NCBI RefSeq assembly: GCF_024498355.1
Contig: NZ_CP101833.1
Span: 1,283,001 to 1,347,000 of the forward strand
Direction: 5' to 3'
DNA: 64,000 nt
Origin: Bacillus pumilus
GTDB taxonomy: Bacteria > Bacillota > Bacilli > Bacillales > Bacillaceae
Below are positions 45,313-53,703 of the stretch, one piece after another. A program made the translations under genes and the position numbers. Position 1 is the first letter of the stretch; every line of letters starts with the position of its first letter. The notes beneath the pieces are model-generated. The model was not told where the DNA came from and made no database searches. It saw only the letters and a list, made by a program, of their open reading frames with translations.

Positions 45313-46170
45313 TTATACGCGAGATGTGAAAGTGAAAAAGGTTAATTCAGGTTTGGCTAAAAATCGAAGCGGCAGTCTTGTTGTCCCGAGCCCGCGGTTG
45401 ACATAGATGCGGTGCTGATAGCTGCCGTATAAACCTTCTACATATGTATGGCCATAAGGTGCTGTGAGAATTGGTCCATAAAAAGGAAGCTGTATTTGAC
45501 CGCCATGCGTATGCCCAGAGAGCTGTAAGTTAATGGGCGCTTGTTTCAGCTCCAGTGCAGCATCAGGCTCATGTACGAGCAGTAAAGTAAATAAATCAGA
45601 GGATACTTCCCGTTTGATGAGGTCGTAATCTGGCACGCTCATCATGAGGTCATCCAGTGTAGCGATCTGAATGTGCGCCCCTTCTTTTTCTAAAAGAAAC
45701 ACATCATTTTTACATAATGTAAATCCACAAGCTTCCATCGTTTTCTCATAAAGCTCCACGCCAAATGGTCCGTAGTCATGGTTTCCGCATATCGCCAGCT
45801 TACCAAACGGAGCATTCAGCTTAGTCAAATAAGCTTTTGCTTTTTCATGTTCTTCAATAGATGCCTGAAAATCAACTAGGTCACCTGTGAACACAATGAG
45901 GTCTGGAGATTCAGCATTGATTTTCTGGACGACGGCTTCTAGATCCTTAGCAGGAAATGTATCGCTTAAATGAACATCACTAAATTGGGCAATTTTAAAC
46001 TGGTCAAATGAAGCTGGAAGCTGAGCATCTTGAATGGTCAGTGACACGGCATCGAGCATGTGCGGCTCGATGTATCTGGCATAGCCATATCCACATGTTG
46101 TAGCCAAAAAGCCGAGAATACTCGCACCAGCTGCTCCTTTTAAAAACTGTCTGCGGGTAAGTTGCTTCAT
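45313..46170 (-). CDS. ykuE: Tat-exported metallophosphoesterase YkuE
   Basis: 285-residue calcineurin-like phosphodiesterase bound to the cell wall. The N-terminus KQLTRRQFLKGAAGASILGF is a twin-arginine signal. Metal-binding motifs: FSDVHLSD (~60), VFTGDLVDF (~95), CGNHDYG (~125) and SGHTHGGQIQLP (~225). B. subtilis YkuE is a substrate of TatAyCy. ATG 46170 follows AAAGGAG; the frame runs further upstream to 46335 without signals. Divergent from fadH. Confidence 0.92.
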   Translation of the reverse strand: MKQLTRRQFLKGAAGASILGFLATTCGYGYARYIEPHMLDAVSLTIQDAQLPASFDQFKIAQFSDVHLSDTFPAKDLEAVVQKINAESPDLIVFTGDLVDFQASIEEHEKAKAYLTKLNAPFGKLAICGNHDYGPFGVELYEKTMEACGFTLCKNDVFLLEKEGAHIQIATLDDLMMSVPDYDLIKREVSSDLFTLLLVHEPDAALELKQAPINLQLSGHTHGGQIQLPFYGPILTAPYGHTYVEGLYGSYQHRIYVNRGLGTTRLPLRFLAKPELTFFTFTSRV

Positions 46171-46268
46171 ATAAGACTCCTTTAAAAATAAAATTAAGTA
46201 TAGCATGATATTTGTTAAATCTCCCATATGGTGCACGGAGGGGGAATCATGATATGATAGAAAAATAA

Positions 46269-46286
46269 TGAATGAATAGTCATTCA
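46269..46286 (+). promoter_or_regulatory. FadR operator of fadH
   Basis: TGAATGAATAGTCATTCA is a perfect match to the Bacillus FadR (YsiA) consensus TGAATGAnTAnTCATTCA. It lies 24 bp before the fadH ATG and just after a possible -10 TATGAT (46253-46258), so it should block transcription until acyl-CoA releases FadR. Confidence 0.9.
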
Positions 46287-46309
46287 AAGTGTACAAAGGG
46301 GGAGAACAA

Positions 46310-47074
46310 ATGACGAAACAAACAGTGATTGTCACAGGAGGATCAAGCGGAATGGGGAAGGCGATGGCTACCCATTTGGCACTCGGAGGCTGGAATGTTG
46401 TGATTACTGGAAGAACAGAAGAAACGCTGGAAAAGACTGCAAGTGATATTAAGCAGGAAGGAGGATCGGTTGCTTACTTCCAAATGGATGTGCGAAAACC
46501 AGAGGATGCCGATCAGATGGTGAAGTTTGCGGTGGATACATTTGGCGATGTTGATGCACTCATCAACAACGCAGCAGGGAACTTTTTGGTCCCAGCAGAA
46601 AAACTGTCTCCAAACGGCTGGAAAGCGGTCATTGATATTGTGTTAAATGGCACATTTTTTTGCAGTCATGCAGTGGGTAATTACTGGATTCGTCAAAAGA
46701 AAAGGGGAAGTATGATCAACATGGTGGCCACTTATGCATGGGGTGCTGGTGTAGGTGTGGCGCATTCAGCAGCAGCAAAGGCAGGAGTTCTGTCTCTTAC
46801 TCGAACGCTTGCAGTAGAATGGGGAAAGCAGTATCGAATTCGCGTCAATGCCATCGCACCAGGACCAATCGAGAGAACAGGCGGGGCTGATAAACTGTGG
46901 GAATCTGAAGAGGCAGCGCAAAAAACTTTAGATAGTGTCCCTCTTGGCAGACTGGGCACACCAGAGGAAATTGCAGAGCTTGCGGCCTTTTTACTATCTG
47001 AACATGCGTCTTATATTAATGGAGATTGTATCACGATGGATGGGGGTCAATGGCTCAACCAATCACCATTTTGA
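46310..47074 (+). CDS. fadH: 2,4-dienoyl-CoA reductase FadH (YkuF)
   Basis: SDR enzyme for beta-oxidation of unsaturated fatty acids, 254 residues. NADP motif VTGGSSGMGKAM, NNAAGNFL, and the DECR-type active site AHSAAAKAGVLSLTRTLAVEWG, which has Ser in place of the usual SDR Tyr. C-terminus SYINGDCITMDGGQWL. ATG 46310 follows AAGGGGGAG. The FadR box upstream supports the fatty-acid role. YkuF name from synteny. Confidence 0.9.
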   Translation: MTKQTVIVTGGSSGMGKAMATHLALGGWNVVITGRTEETLEKTASDIKQEGGSVAYFQMDVRKPEDADQMVKFAVDTFGDVDALINNAAGNFLVPAEKLSPNGWKAVIDIVLNGTFFCSHAVGNYWIRQKKRGSMINMVATYAWGAGVGVAHSAAAKAGVLSLTRTLAVEWGKQYRIRVNAIAPGPIERTGGADKLWESEEAAQKTLDSVPLGRLGTPEEIAELAAFLLSEHASYINGDCITMDGGQWLNQSPF

Positions 47075-47138
47075 ATGACCGTGTAAGACCTGCTTTTGAT
47101 GTGGTATAATCACACAAAGAGAGAAGCAGGTGATGAAA

Positions 47139-48359
47139 ATGGTCGATCCATTAGATATTTTAACGAATATTGAAGATGTTTTCCCGCACTATCAAGCGAT
47201 CTTCAGTGCGGAAGAGCAAAAAGTGATAGGCTATGAAATTCTAGGAAGAATGAAGCTTGAGTCTGAAACGGTTAGCCTAGGCTCCTTCTTTACGGATTCA
47301 TCTATTCCTGACGAATATAAACTGGAAGTAGATCAAAAAGTACTTAGTCAAGCACTTGATCTCTTCACAACAGCTGATGAAGATTTGCTCATTTTTATTA
47401 ATCATGATGCCAATATTCTCATGCTTGATCATGGCGAAAGCTTTTTAGAGCTTTTAAAGGAATATGAAGCAAGAGGCATTCAGCTTAATCGGTTTGTCAT
47501 TGAATTTACTGAACATACGTTTAGCGGCGACATTGAACAGCTTTACCATACGTTAACGTATTATCGTACATATGGGATCAAAATCGCCGTATCTAATATA
47601 GGAAAAGAAAGCAGTAACCTTGACCGGATTGGCCTGCTTTCACCCGATCTATTAAAAATAGATTTACACGCATTAAGGGCGTCCGCTCCTTCCCCTTCCT
47701 ATGAGTATGTCTTGTACAGCATTTCATTGCTTGCGAGAAAAATAGGGGCGGCTTTAATTTATGAGGACATTGAAGCGAATTTTCAGCTGCAGTATGCATG
47801 GAGAAATGGCGGGAGATATTTTCAAGGGTTCTATCTGCATGAGCCTACGGCGGAATTAATCGACCGCAACAAACGAAAAGATCAGCTTAGAGAAGAATTT
47901 CAACAATTTATTGCCCATGAGAAAAAGAAGCTTCAAGCTGTTTACGAACATTCTGAAACATTTTATAAACGAATTCACCAAGCTGTTACGACCTTGAAAA
48001 AATCATGCCGCACAAATGATGAACTCATACAAAAACTGGCACTCGAACTAACAGATTGCAGCTTTCGAATTTATATGTGTAATGAGGAAGGATTTCAAAT
48101 CACTGGAAATGTGTTTAAAAAAGAAAAAGAATGGCTGTTTCAGCCGGAGTATATAGAGAAAAACTGGAGCTGGCGCCCTTATTTCCTGGCGAATATTCTC
48201 CAAATGAGAATAAGCGGGAAAGGATTTTTCAGCGATATTTACAGTGATTTAGAAACAGGGGAGCGGATACGAACGTTTTCTTATCCGTTAGAGGGAGACA
48301 TGTATTTGTTTATAGATCTTCCATATGCCTATCTATATGAGCAAGATGGATTAATTTAA
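47139..48359 (+). CDS. ykuI: EAL-domain c-di-GMP-binding protein YkuI (degenerate)
   Basis: 406 residues: EAL-type domain (~1-245) and a C-terminal PAS-like domain (~275-406). In B. subtilis YkuI binds c-di-GMP but shows no clear hydrolysis. Here EAL is replaced by EILGR (YEILGRMKLE), IEFTEH is kept, and the metal-binding segment that canonically reads DDFG is SNIG (IKIAVSNIGKESSNLDR) instead of the DNIG of B. subtilis, so catalysis is even less likely. Start ATG 47139, after AGCAGGTGAT; two upstream in-frame starts are less well placed. Confidence 0.9.
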   Translation: MVDPLDILTNIEDVFPHYQAIFSAEEQKVIGYEILGRMKLESETVSLGSFFTDSSIPDEYKLEVDQKVLSQALDLFTTADEDLLIFINHDANILMLDHGESFLELLKEYEARGIQLNRFVIEFTEHTFSGDIEQLYHTLTYYRTYGIKIAVSNIGKESSNLDRIGLLSPDLLKIDLHALRASAPSPSYEYVLYSISLLARKIGAALIYEDIEANFQLQYAWRNGGRYFQGFYLHEPTAELIDRNKRKDQLREEFQQFIAHEKKKLQAVYEHSETFYKRIHQAVTTLKKSCRTNDELIQKLALELTDCSFRIYMCNEEGFQITGNVFKKEKEWLFQPEYIEKNWSWRPYFLANILQMRISGKGFFSDIYSDLETGERIRTFSYPLEGDMYLFIDLPYAYLYEQDGLI

Positions 48360-48385
48360 AAGCAGCCGCTCTGGCTGCTTTTTTT
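48359..48385 (+). terminator. Terminator of ykuI
   Basis: AAGCAGCC / GGCTGCTTTTTTT hairpin over the stop codon. Confidence 0.82.
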
Positions 48386-48411
48386 GATAGAAAAAAGAAA
48401 TAAAAAAATGG

Positions 48412-48440
48412 TTGACAATGAAACTGATAATCATTATCAT
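48412..48440 (+). promoter_or_regulatory. fsrA promoter with overlapping perfect Fur box
   Basis: TTGACA (48412-48417), 17-bp spacer, TATCAT (48435-48440). The spacer and -10 hold TGATAATCATTATCA (48425-48439), a 15/15 match to the Fur 7-1-7 box. Confidence 0.9.
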
Positions 48441-48446
48441 TTAGTT

Positions 48447-48532
48447 ATAGAGAGAAGCTACTCTCTGTTCCCCAACCCCTCTATCAGATCAAGATCCAAA
48501 AAACTTGGCGCTACCCCCGCCAAGTTTTTTTT
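48447..48532 (+). ncRNA. fsrA: Iron-sparing small RNA FsrA
   Basis: About 86 nt, with the predicted start 7 bp after the -10. A C-rich unpaired segment CCCCAACCCCTCT is followed by a terminator AACTTGGCG / CGCCAAGTTTTTTTT. FsrA represses iron-rich enzymes (succinate dehydrogenase, aconitase and others) under iron starvation by pairing with Shine-Dalgarno regions. The position after ykuI and before ykuJ is that of B. subtilis fsrA, and the Fur box is perfect. Confidence 0.9.
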
Positions 48533-48621
48533 GTGCTTCAATCTTTTCCTTTATGCATAGGACATCCCAAATCCTCCATACATCTTAAATGATGATAGTT
48601 AGACGGTAGGAGGGAAAAGTC

Positions 48622-49518
48622 ATGATCAAACGTGACAAGCGGCTGCTGATTGATTTGCCAAGACCAGATCACCCAGATGCAAATGGGGCCGCTGCTGTGC
48701 AAGAATTACTCGGCGGGAAATTTGGTGAAATGTCCACATTAAATAATTATATGTTTCAATCCTTTAACTTTAGAGGGAAACGAAAACTCAAACCGTTTTA
48801 TGACCTCGTATCAAGTATTACAGCTGAAGAATTCGGTCATGTAGAGCTTGTGACAACGGCTGTGAATCTCATGATTACGGGGACCACTCATGGCGGAGAT
48901 CCAGATACGACACCGATGAAAGCGGCTGTCGATAAACGAAATACACAGCATTTTATTCAAACGGCACAAACAGGCTATCCGTTTGATTCAATGGCAAAAC
49001 CTTGGACAGGAGAGAATGTGTTCTCAAGTGGTAACCTGATTCTTGATCTTCTTCATAATTTCTTTCTTGAATGCGGGGCTCGTACGCATAAAATGCGTGT
49101 GTATGAAATGACGGACCATCCTACGGCAAGAGAGATGATCGGATATTTACTTGTAAGGGGCGGTGTGCATGTTGTGGCATATGCAAAAGCGCTTGAGGTA
49201 GCCACAGGAGTAGATGTAGGAAAGATGCTGCCGATTCCAAACCTCGACAACAAATACTTTGACTCTGCGAGGAAATTTGAAGATCAAAACATGCATACGA
49301 AGCTGTACACATTTAGTGATACGGATTACAAGGATATCAATAAAATTTGGAAAGGCAGCCACCCGATTGATGGAAAGCCGCTGACAGTCATTGAGGGTAC
49401 CCCGCAAGGTGCGCCTGTACCAGATTATAGAGAATTACCGGAAGAGTTTGCCCCGGGTATTTCAAAAGAGGATTTTGACGAAATTGCCAAACGGCTCATG
49501 AGATCTGCCGGTTTATAA
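48622..49518 (+). CDS. Manganese catalase
   Basis: Non-haem, dimanganese catalase of the ferritin-like four-helix fold, 298 residues. Ligand motifs: Glu in FGEMSTLNNYMFQ (~35), EEFGHVE (~66-72), Glu of NFFLECGARTH (~150) and His in RGGVHVVAYAKAL (~183). It disproportionates H2O2 without iron. Strong RBS GTAGGAGGG. It occupies the fsrA-ykuJ gap, where B. subtilis has no such gene; B. pumilus relatives are known for manganese catalases. Confidence 0.93.
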   Translation: MIKRDKRLLIDLPRPDHPDANGAAAVQELLGGKFGEMSTLNNYMFQSFNFRGKRKLKPFYDLVSSITAEEFGHVELVTTAVNLMITGTTHGGDPDTTPMKAAVDKRNTQHFIQTAQTGYPFDSMAKPWTGENVFSSGNLILDLLHNFFLECGARTHKMRVYEMTDHPTAREMIGYLLVRGGVHVVAYAKALEVATGVDVGKMLPIPNLDNKYFDSARKFEDQNMHTKLYTFSDTDYKDINKIWKGSHPIDGKPLTVIEGTPQGAPVPDYRELPEEFAPGISKEDFDEIAKRLMRSAGL

Positions 49519-49702
49519 AAAACATCGTGTATGAGATGAGAGAAAAGACTCAAAATAAAAAAACAGATTCTTTTTCTTTTTTTGAATTCAAGAGGAAAAA
49601 TATCATCTGAGAACACTTTATGGTATGATGCTTTGTAGGACTTGTGTATAATCAATACGGGTTCATCTTGAGTTGTTTTTTTGAAAGGAGTCTTTTTTTA
49701 GA

Positions 49703-49945
49703 ATGTCACAATTAATGGGTATCATTACAAGGCTGCAAAGTCTTCAAGAGACAGCAGAAGCTGCAAACGAGCCGGCACAGCGTTATTTTGAAGTGAACGG
49801 TGAGAAAATCTGTAGTGTTAAGTATTTCGAAAAGAATCAAACGTTTGAATTGACTGTTTTTCAACAAGGGGATAAGCCAAACACTTTCCCATTTGACAAC
49901 ATTGATATGATTTCGATTGAAATTTTTGAGCTTCTACAATCCTAA
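49703..49945 (+). CDS. ykuJ: YkuJ family protein
   Basis: 80-residue DUF1797 protein: MSQLMGIITRLQSLQETAEAAN ... FEVNGEKICSVKYFEKNQTFELTVF ... PFDNIDMISIEIFELL. Small alpha/beta fold, function unknown. AAAGGAG stands 13 bp before the ATG, a long spacing. First of the ykuJ-ykuK-ykzF-cbpB-ccpC run. Confidence 0.85.
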   Translation: MSQLMGIITRLQSLQETAEAANEPAQRYFEVNGEKICSVKYFEKNQTFELTVFQQGDKPNTFPFDNIDMISIEIFELLQS

Positions 49946-50089
49946 GCTGAATCGTATGAAATGTTTTTTCTGAGGATTCCTTCGCTTATTGCGGCAATAT
50001 ACACTTGTCATCATAGGTGATGTACAAATGGAAGATGATCAATCAGCGCATTTTTCGGAAAAGAGACCATTAAAAAGGAGTTCCTTTCT

Positions 50090-50602
50090 GTGAGTTCTTT
50101 TTTCTACAATCTTTCTGAAGATTATTTAGCGTTTTCTGATGTCGTCATGAGAATGAAAGACTTTATTCGAAAAGACCCTAGATCCGTCTATGTGTTATCA
50201 ATCGGCACGGATTCTCAAGTCAATCAGAATATCACAACATTTATGACTGCAATTCATCTTCACCGGATTGGCAAAGGAGCTTGGGGCTGTCTCACACAAC
50301 AAGTGATCAGCAGGCCTGTGCAAAGTCTTAGAGAAAAAATTTCATTAGAGACAGCGTTTACCCAAAAGGTATGTGCAGACATCCTGGAGGGTCCTTTAAC
50401 AGAACTGATGGATTTGCTTCTTCCGTTTGCTGAGGAAGGGGCAGACCTTCGTTTTGAAGCCCATCTAGATATTGGCAAAAAAGGAAGTACGAAAGAGCTG
50501 ATCCAGGAAATGACCGGAATGATCACAGCTATGGGAATTGAAGCAAAAATAAAACCCGACTCATATGCAGCATTTTGCTATGCCAATCGATACACAAAAT
50601 AA
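50090..50602 (+). CDS. ykuK: YkuK family protein (DUF458)
   Basis: 170 residues, DUF458/RNase H-like fold: YVLSIGTDSQVNQNITTFMTAI (~35-57), and the C-terminal FEAHLDIGKKGSTKELIQEM with acidic and Lys residues in RNase H-like positions. Function unknown. GTG 50090 follows AAAAAGGAG. Confidence 0.85.
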   Translation: MSSFFYNLSEDYLAFSDVVMRMKDFIRKDPRSVYVLSIGTDSQVNQNITTFMTAIHLHRIGKGAWGCLTQQVISRPVQSLREKISLETAFTQKVCADILEGPLTELMDLLLPFAEEGADLRFEAHLDIGKKGSTKELIQEMTGMITAMGIEAKIKPDSYAAFCYANRYTK

Positions 50603-50751
50603 ATTCCGTCATTTTTCTCCAAACCTTGTCGAAACGTGCGGTTGACGATTCGATTCTAGTTCCTTATTCTAGCTGTATAGAGAGGAAGCAGACATTCAAA
50701 AGCCTGCTAATCAATATAAAAGCATATATGAAACAGGGGGCCTGATGTTGA

Positions 50752-50943
50752 ATGAGCGTCATCGAAAATCGTTTTAATGAAGAAGAGAAAAAGCTATTAT
50801 TAAACGTATTGCTGAATCAGGAATATGCTGTCGAATTACTAAGCAGTGAGATCAATGATATAGAATGTGGGACAAAAAATGTCGACGACAATACGTATAA
50901 GCAATTGATCACATTGTATGACAGAGTAAGGTTTGAGAATTAA
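50752..50943 (+). CDS. ykzF: YkzF family small protein
   Basis: 63-residue helical, acidic protein (NRFNEEEKKLLLNVLLNQEY). Position between ykuK and ykuL matches ykzF of B. subtilis; function unknown. RBS weak (GGGGGCC). Followed by a hairpin terminator. Confidence 0.8.
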   Translation: MSVIENRFNEEEKKLLLNVLLNQEYAVELLSSEINDIECGTKNVDDNTYKQLITLYDRVRFEN

Positions 50944-50963
50944 TATTGGTTTAACATTCTATT

Positions 50964-50991
50964 AGATACTCGAGGGCTGAGTATCTTTTTT
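50964..50991 (+). terminator. Terminator of ykzF
   Basis: AGATACTC / GAGTATCTTTTTT hairpin. Confidence 0.75.
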
Positions 50992-51089
50992 ATGCAGAAA
51001 AAATCTTTCGACAAATTTCGTTTTAGTTTATGCTTAATATTATAGGGGAATGTATGATTGATGATCGAGAGAAAAGGGGTCGAAGAAAC

Positions 51090-51533
51090 ATGATAGAGAT
51101 AGAACCGACTCAATTGCTTGAGTCAACAGTAGCGGAGCATATGATTGATGCAGATAAAGTGGCACATGTTCAAATTGGAAATAATCTTGAGCATGCCCTA
51201 TTGGTCTTGACAAAAACAGGATATACAGCCATACCAGTATTAGATGCTTCTTATCATCTACACGGGTTAATCGGAACGAATATGATCATGGATAAAATTT
51301 TTGGTTTAGAACGAATTGAATTCGAGAAACTGGACCAGTTGAAGGTAGAAGAGGTCATGTTAACGGATATTCCAAGACTCAAAACAACTGATCCTGTGCT
51401 AAAAGGCGTTCACGCTGTGACGAATAATGGATTTGTTTGTGTAGAAAATGAGGAGCAAGTATTTGAAGGGATTTTTACTCGACGTGTTGTATTAAAGCGC
51501 TTAAATGAGGTCATTCATTCCGCGAAAAAATGA
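51090..51533 (+). CDS. cbpB: c-di-AMP-binding CBS protein CbpB (DarB, YkuL)
   Basis: 147 residues, two CBS motifs forming one Bateman module: VAEHMIDADKVAHVQIGNNLEHALLVLTKTGYTAIPVLD (CBS1) and VEEVMLTDIPRLKTTDPVLKGV (CBS2). In B. subtilis the apo-protein activates Rel and pyruvate carboxylase and is inhibited by c-di-AMP. ATG 51090 gives the reference length; the longer frame from 51030 adds residues without an RBS. Upstream AAAGGGG. Confidence 0.92.
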   Translation: MIEIEPTQLLESTVAEHMIDADKVAHVQIGNNLEHALLVLTKTGYTAIPVLDASYHLHGLIGTNMIMDKIFGLERIEFEKLDQLKVEEVMLTDIPRLKTTDPVLKGVHAVTNNGFVCVENEEQVFEGIFTRRVVLKRLNEVIHSAKK

Positions 51534-51558
51534 GCTGCAGCCCAGCTTATTTTTTTTG
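51528..51558 (+). terminator. Terminator of cbpB
   Basis: AGCTG / CAGCT stem with TTATTTTTTTT; short stem. Confidence 0.55.
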
Positions 51559-51629
51559 CCTTCATAAGTTAAAATTTATATAATGATCATATGGAATAAG
51601 AAAAACTTATAGAGGGAGAGGGGACGCCC

Positions 51630-52511
51630 ATGCAGCTTCAAGAGTTACATATGCTTGTTGTGCTAAGTGAAGAATTGAATATGAGAAAGGCTTCGGAGCG
51701 GCTCTTTGTCTCTCAACCTGCATTATCTCAAAGGTTGCAAACGATCGAAAAGGAATGGGGAACTAAAATCTTTTTTCGTTCACAAAAAGGGCTGACCGTG
51801 ACTTCAGCAGGTGAACAGATTATCCAGTTTGCAAAAGAGGTCACGACGGAGCAAGATCGAGTGAGAGAGAGAATCGATGAGCTTGAAGGAGAAATTCATG
51901 GCACACTCAAGCTTGCAGTTGCGTCCATTATTGGACAGCACTGGCTGCCAAAGGTGTTAAAGCGGTATGTCGAAAAGTATCCAAATGCCAAAGTATCACT
52001 TGTTACCGGCTGGAGTAGTGAAATGCTCAAAAGCTTGTATGAAGACCATGTGCACATTGGCATTATTCGCGGAAACCCTGATTGGAAGGGGACAAAGGAA
52101 TATTTGATGACTGATCATTTATATTTAGTTGATTCCGTGATCAAGGACGTGGATGAGTTAATTGAGACAGAACGGCCGTTTATTCAATTTAAAAGCGACA
52201 GCACCTATTATCAGGAAATCCAGCACTGGTGGCACCAAAAATTTAAAGTTTCCCCAAAGCAGACGATTCTTGTGGACCAAATTGAGACATGTAAACAAAT
52301 GGCTTATCATGGCATCGGCTATGCCATTTTGCCTTCTGTCACCTTATATGACCACGAAAAAAGTGTTCATAAAACCCCGCTCGTTGATGTAAATGGAGAA
52401 CAAATTGGACGTGACACATGGCTTTTAGGCTATGAAGCATCTTTTCAGTTAAAACAGGTTCAAGCATTTGTTGGTGTAGTGAAAGAAATGCTTGAAAGTG
52501 ATGCAGTGTAA
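51630..52511 (+). CDS. ccpC: Catabolite control protein CcpC (LysR family)
   Basis: LysR-type regulator, 293 residues, that represses citB (aconitase) and citZ in response to citrate. HTH region HMLVVLSEELNMRKASERLFVSQPALSQRLQTIEK split over residues ~6-40, then the periplasmic-binding-like effector domain (~90-290). AGGGAGAGGGG before ATG 51630. A hairpin terminator follows. Iron-sulfur aconitase is also a target of FsrA, encoded 3 kb upstream. Confidence 0.92.
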   Translation: MQLQELHMLVVLSEELNMRKASERLFVSQPALSQRLQTIEKEWGTKIFFRSQKGLTVTSAGEQIIQFAKEVTTEQDRVRERIDELEGEIHGTLKLAVASIIGQHWLPKVLKRYVEKYPNAKVSLVTGWSSEMLKSLYEDHVHIGIIRGNPDWKGTKEYLMTDHLYLVDSVIKDVDELIETERPFIQFKSDSTYYQEIQHWWHQKFKVSPKQTILVDQIETCKQMAYHGIGYAILPSVTLYDHEKSVHKTPLVDVNGEQIGRDTWLLGYEASFQLKQVQAFVGVVKEMLESDAV

Positions 52512-52540
52512 GTACCTTCTGGAAGAGGAGGTGCTTTTTT
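52511..52540 (+). terminator. Terminator of ccpC
   Basis: GTACCTTCT / AGGAGGTGC stem of 9 bp including G-U pairs, six T after it. The AGAGGAGG in its right arm mimics an RBS. Confidence 0.65.
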
Positions 52541-52561
52541 AGGATAAGTGAACGTTCTTGG

Positions 52562-53044
52562 TTGAATTCAATTCTCGCCTATTTATCATACTACGAAAAA
52601 AGCAGAAAGCTGGATCAAATGATGAGAAATAAACAAAGAAGAAAGATTGACATACCGAAGTGGGGAAAATATTTACGAGGGAGATGGCGTGAACGTTTTG
52701 CAAGCCATCTTTCATTAGAAGAACAAAAAGAGATCGGGATAGATGGTTTTCTATGGCACTTATGCAGCTGGAGAAAGGTTGCATGCCTTGAAAAAGAGGA
52801 AGCGATAAACGCATTTCTTCAAACAAAGCATAAATGTACAATTTTTTATCAATTTGTGGACGAAGCATATCTTCTTGAAAACGCTAGTGCACTCTCAATG
52901 AATGAATGACCATATAAAGATGGTGATATGGATTACAGCGATATGTATGTCATGGATTGGGAGGAAAATTGGACATTTGTGATGACGCACGAAACCGATT
53001 GCGGTCCATATTTTATTCAGAAACATAAAACGAGTGAATCATAA
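52562..53044 (+). pseudogene. DUF4275 family protein with an in-frame stop
   Basis: The frame reads LWHLCSWRKVACLEKEEAI, CTIFYQFVDEAYLLENASAL and, after TGA 52907, continues in the same frame with KDGDMDYSDMYVMDWEENW, TFVMTHETDCGPYFIQKH to TAA 53044. Both halves belong to DUF4275, in which CGPYF ends the domain. The TGA codon splits it, and there is no good start or RBS at the 5' end (TTG 52562 is the first start; the nearest AGGAGG lies in the ccpC terminator). Likely dead, though a frame with just one stop is recent damage. Confidence 0.75.
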
Positions 53045-53153
53045 AGCTATGATATCCTGATCATTTTAGAACCGCCTTCCAATTGGAATGAGCGGTTTTT
53101 TATGTGGGTTCTTTTTATCTTGAACAACGCTTATTCATAAAAACATTTGACAA

Positions 53154-53205
53154 TGAAAATCATTATCATTTAAAGTGTACATATAATAATTGAAAATGAT
53201 TATCA
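53154..53205 (+). promoter_or_regulatory. Two Fur boxes upstream of ykuN
   Basis: TGAAAATCATTATCA (53154-53168) and TGAAAATGATTATCA (53191-53205), each with one mismatch to TGATAATnATTATCA. They bracket the promoter region (TTGACA at 53147-53152), giving tight iron repression as in B. subtilis ykuNOP. Confidence 0.88.
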
Positions 53206-53226
53206 TTTAGATGAGGTGACCAATAG

Positions 53227-53703
53227 ATGAAAGCACTAATTGCATTTGCGAGTATGTCTGGCAATACGGAAGATATGGCAGCAATCTTAAAGCAAACATT
53301 TCAAGGAAAAGGGATAGATACAGAGATGATGGAATTTGATGATACGAGTGCAGAGGATCTTTCTTCATACGATTATGTATTGATCGGTTCCTATACTTGG
53401 GGTGATGGAGATTTACCTTATGAAGCAGAGGATTTTTATGAAGAGGTCTCTACTCTTGAACTTAGTGACATCAAAGCGGCTGTATTCGGATCTGGTGATT
53501 ACAGTTATCCGAAGTTTTGCGAGGCTGTTCATACATTCCATGACATGCTGAAATCAACAGGTGCATCCGTATTTCCTGAAACATTGAAAATGGAGCTTGC
53601 GCCAGATACAGATGAGGATGTGGCGTGCTGTCAGGAATTTGCCACCAGCTTTTTAACGTGGGCCTCTTTGTCTGAGAAACGAGTTGAAAATCATGTTTCA
53701 TAA
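53227..53703 (+). CDS. ykuN: Flavodoxin YkuN
   Basis: Short-chain flavodoxin, 158 residues, an FMN electron carrier that replaces ferredoxin when iron is low. FMN phosphate loop SMSGNTEDMA (~10), loop [10 protein letters not shown] (~57) and FGSGDYSY (~88). GAGGTGACC precedes ATG 53227. Heads the Fur-regulated ykuN-ykuO-ykuP operon; overlaps ykuO by 11 bp. Confidence 0.95.
   Translation: MKALIAFASMSGNTEDMAAILKQTFQGKGIDTEMMEFDDTSAEDLSSYDYVLIGSYTWGDGDLPYEAEDFYEEVSTLELSDIKAAVFGSGDYSYPKFCEAVHTFHDMLKSTGASVFPETLKMELAPDTDEDVACCQEFATSFLTWASLSEKRVENHVS

Noticed and set aside
52539..52868. Minus-strand 109-codon ORF opposite the DUF4275 remnant
   Set aside because: The plus strand clearly carries DUF4275 residues, so this is its shadow.
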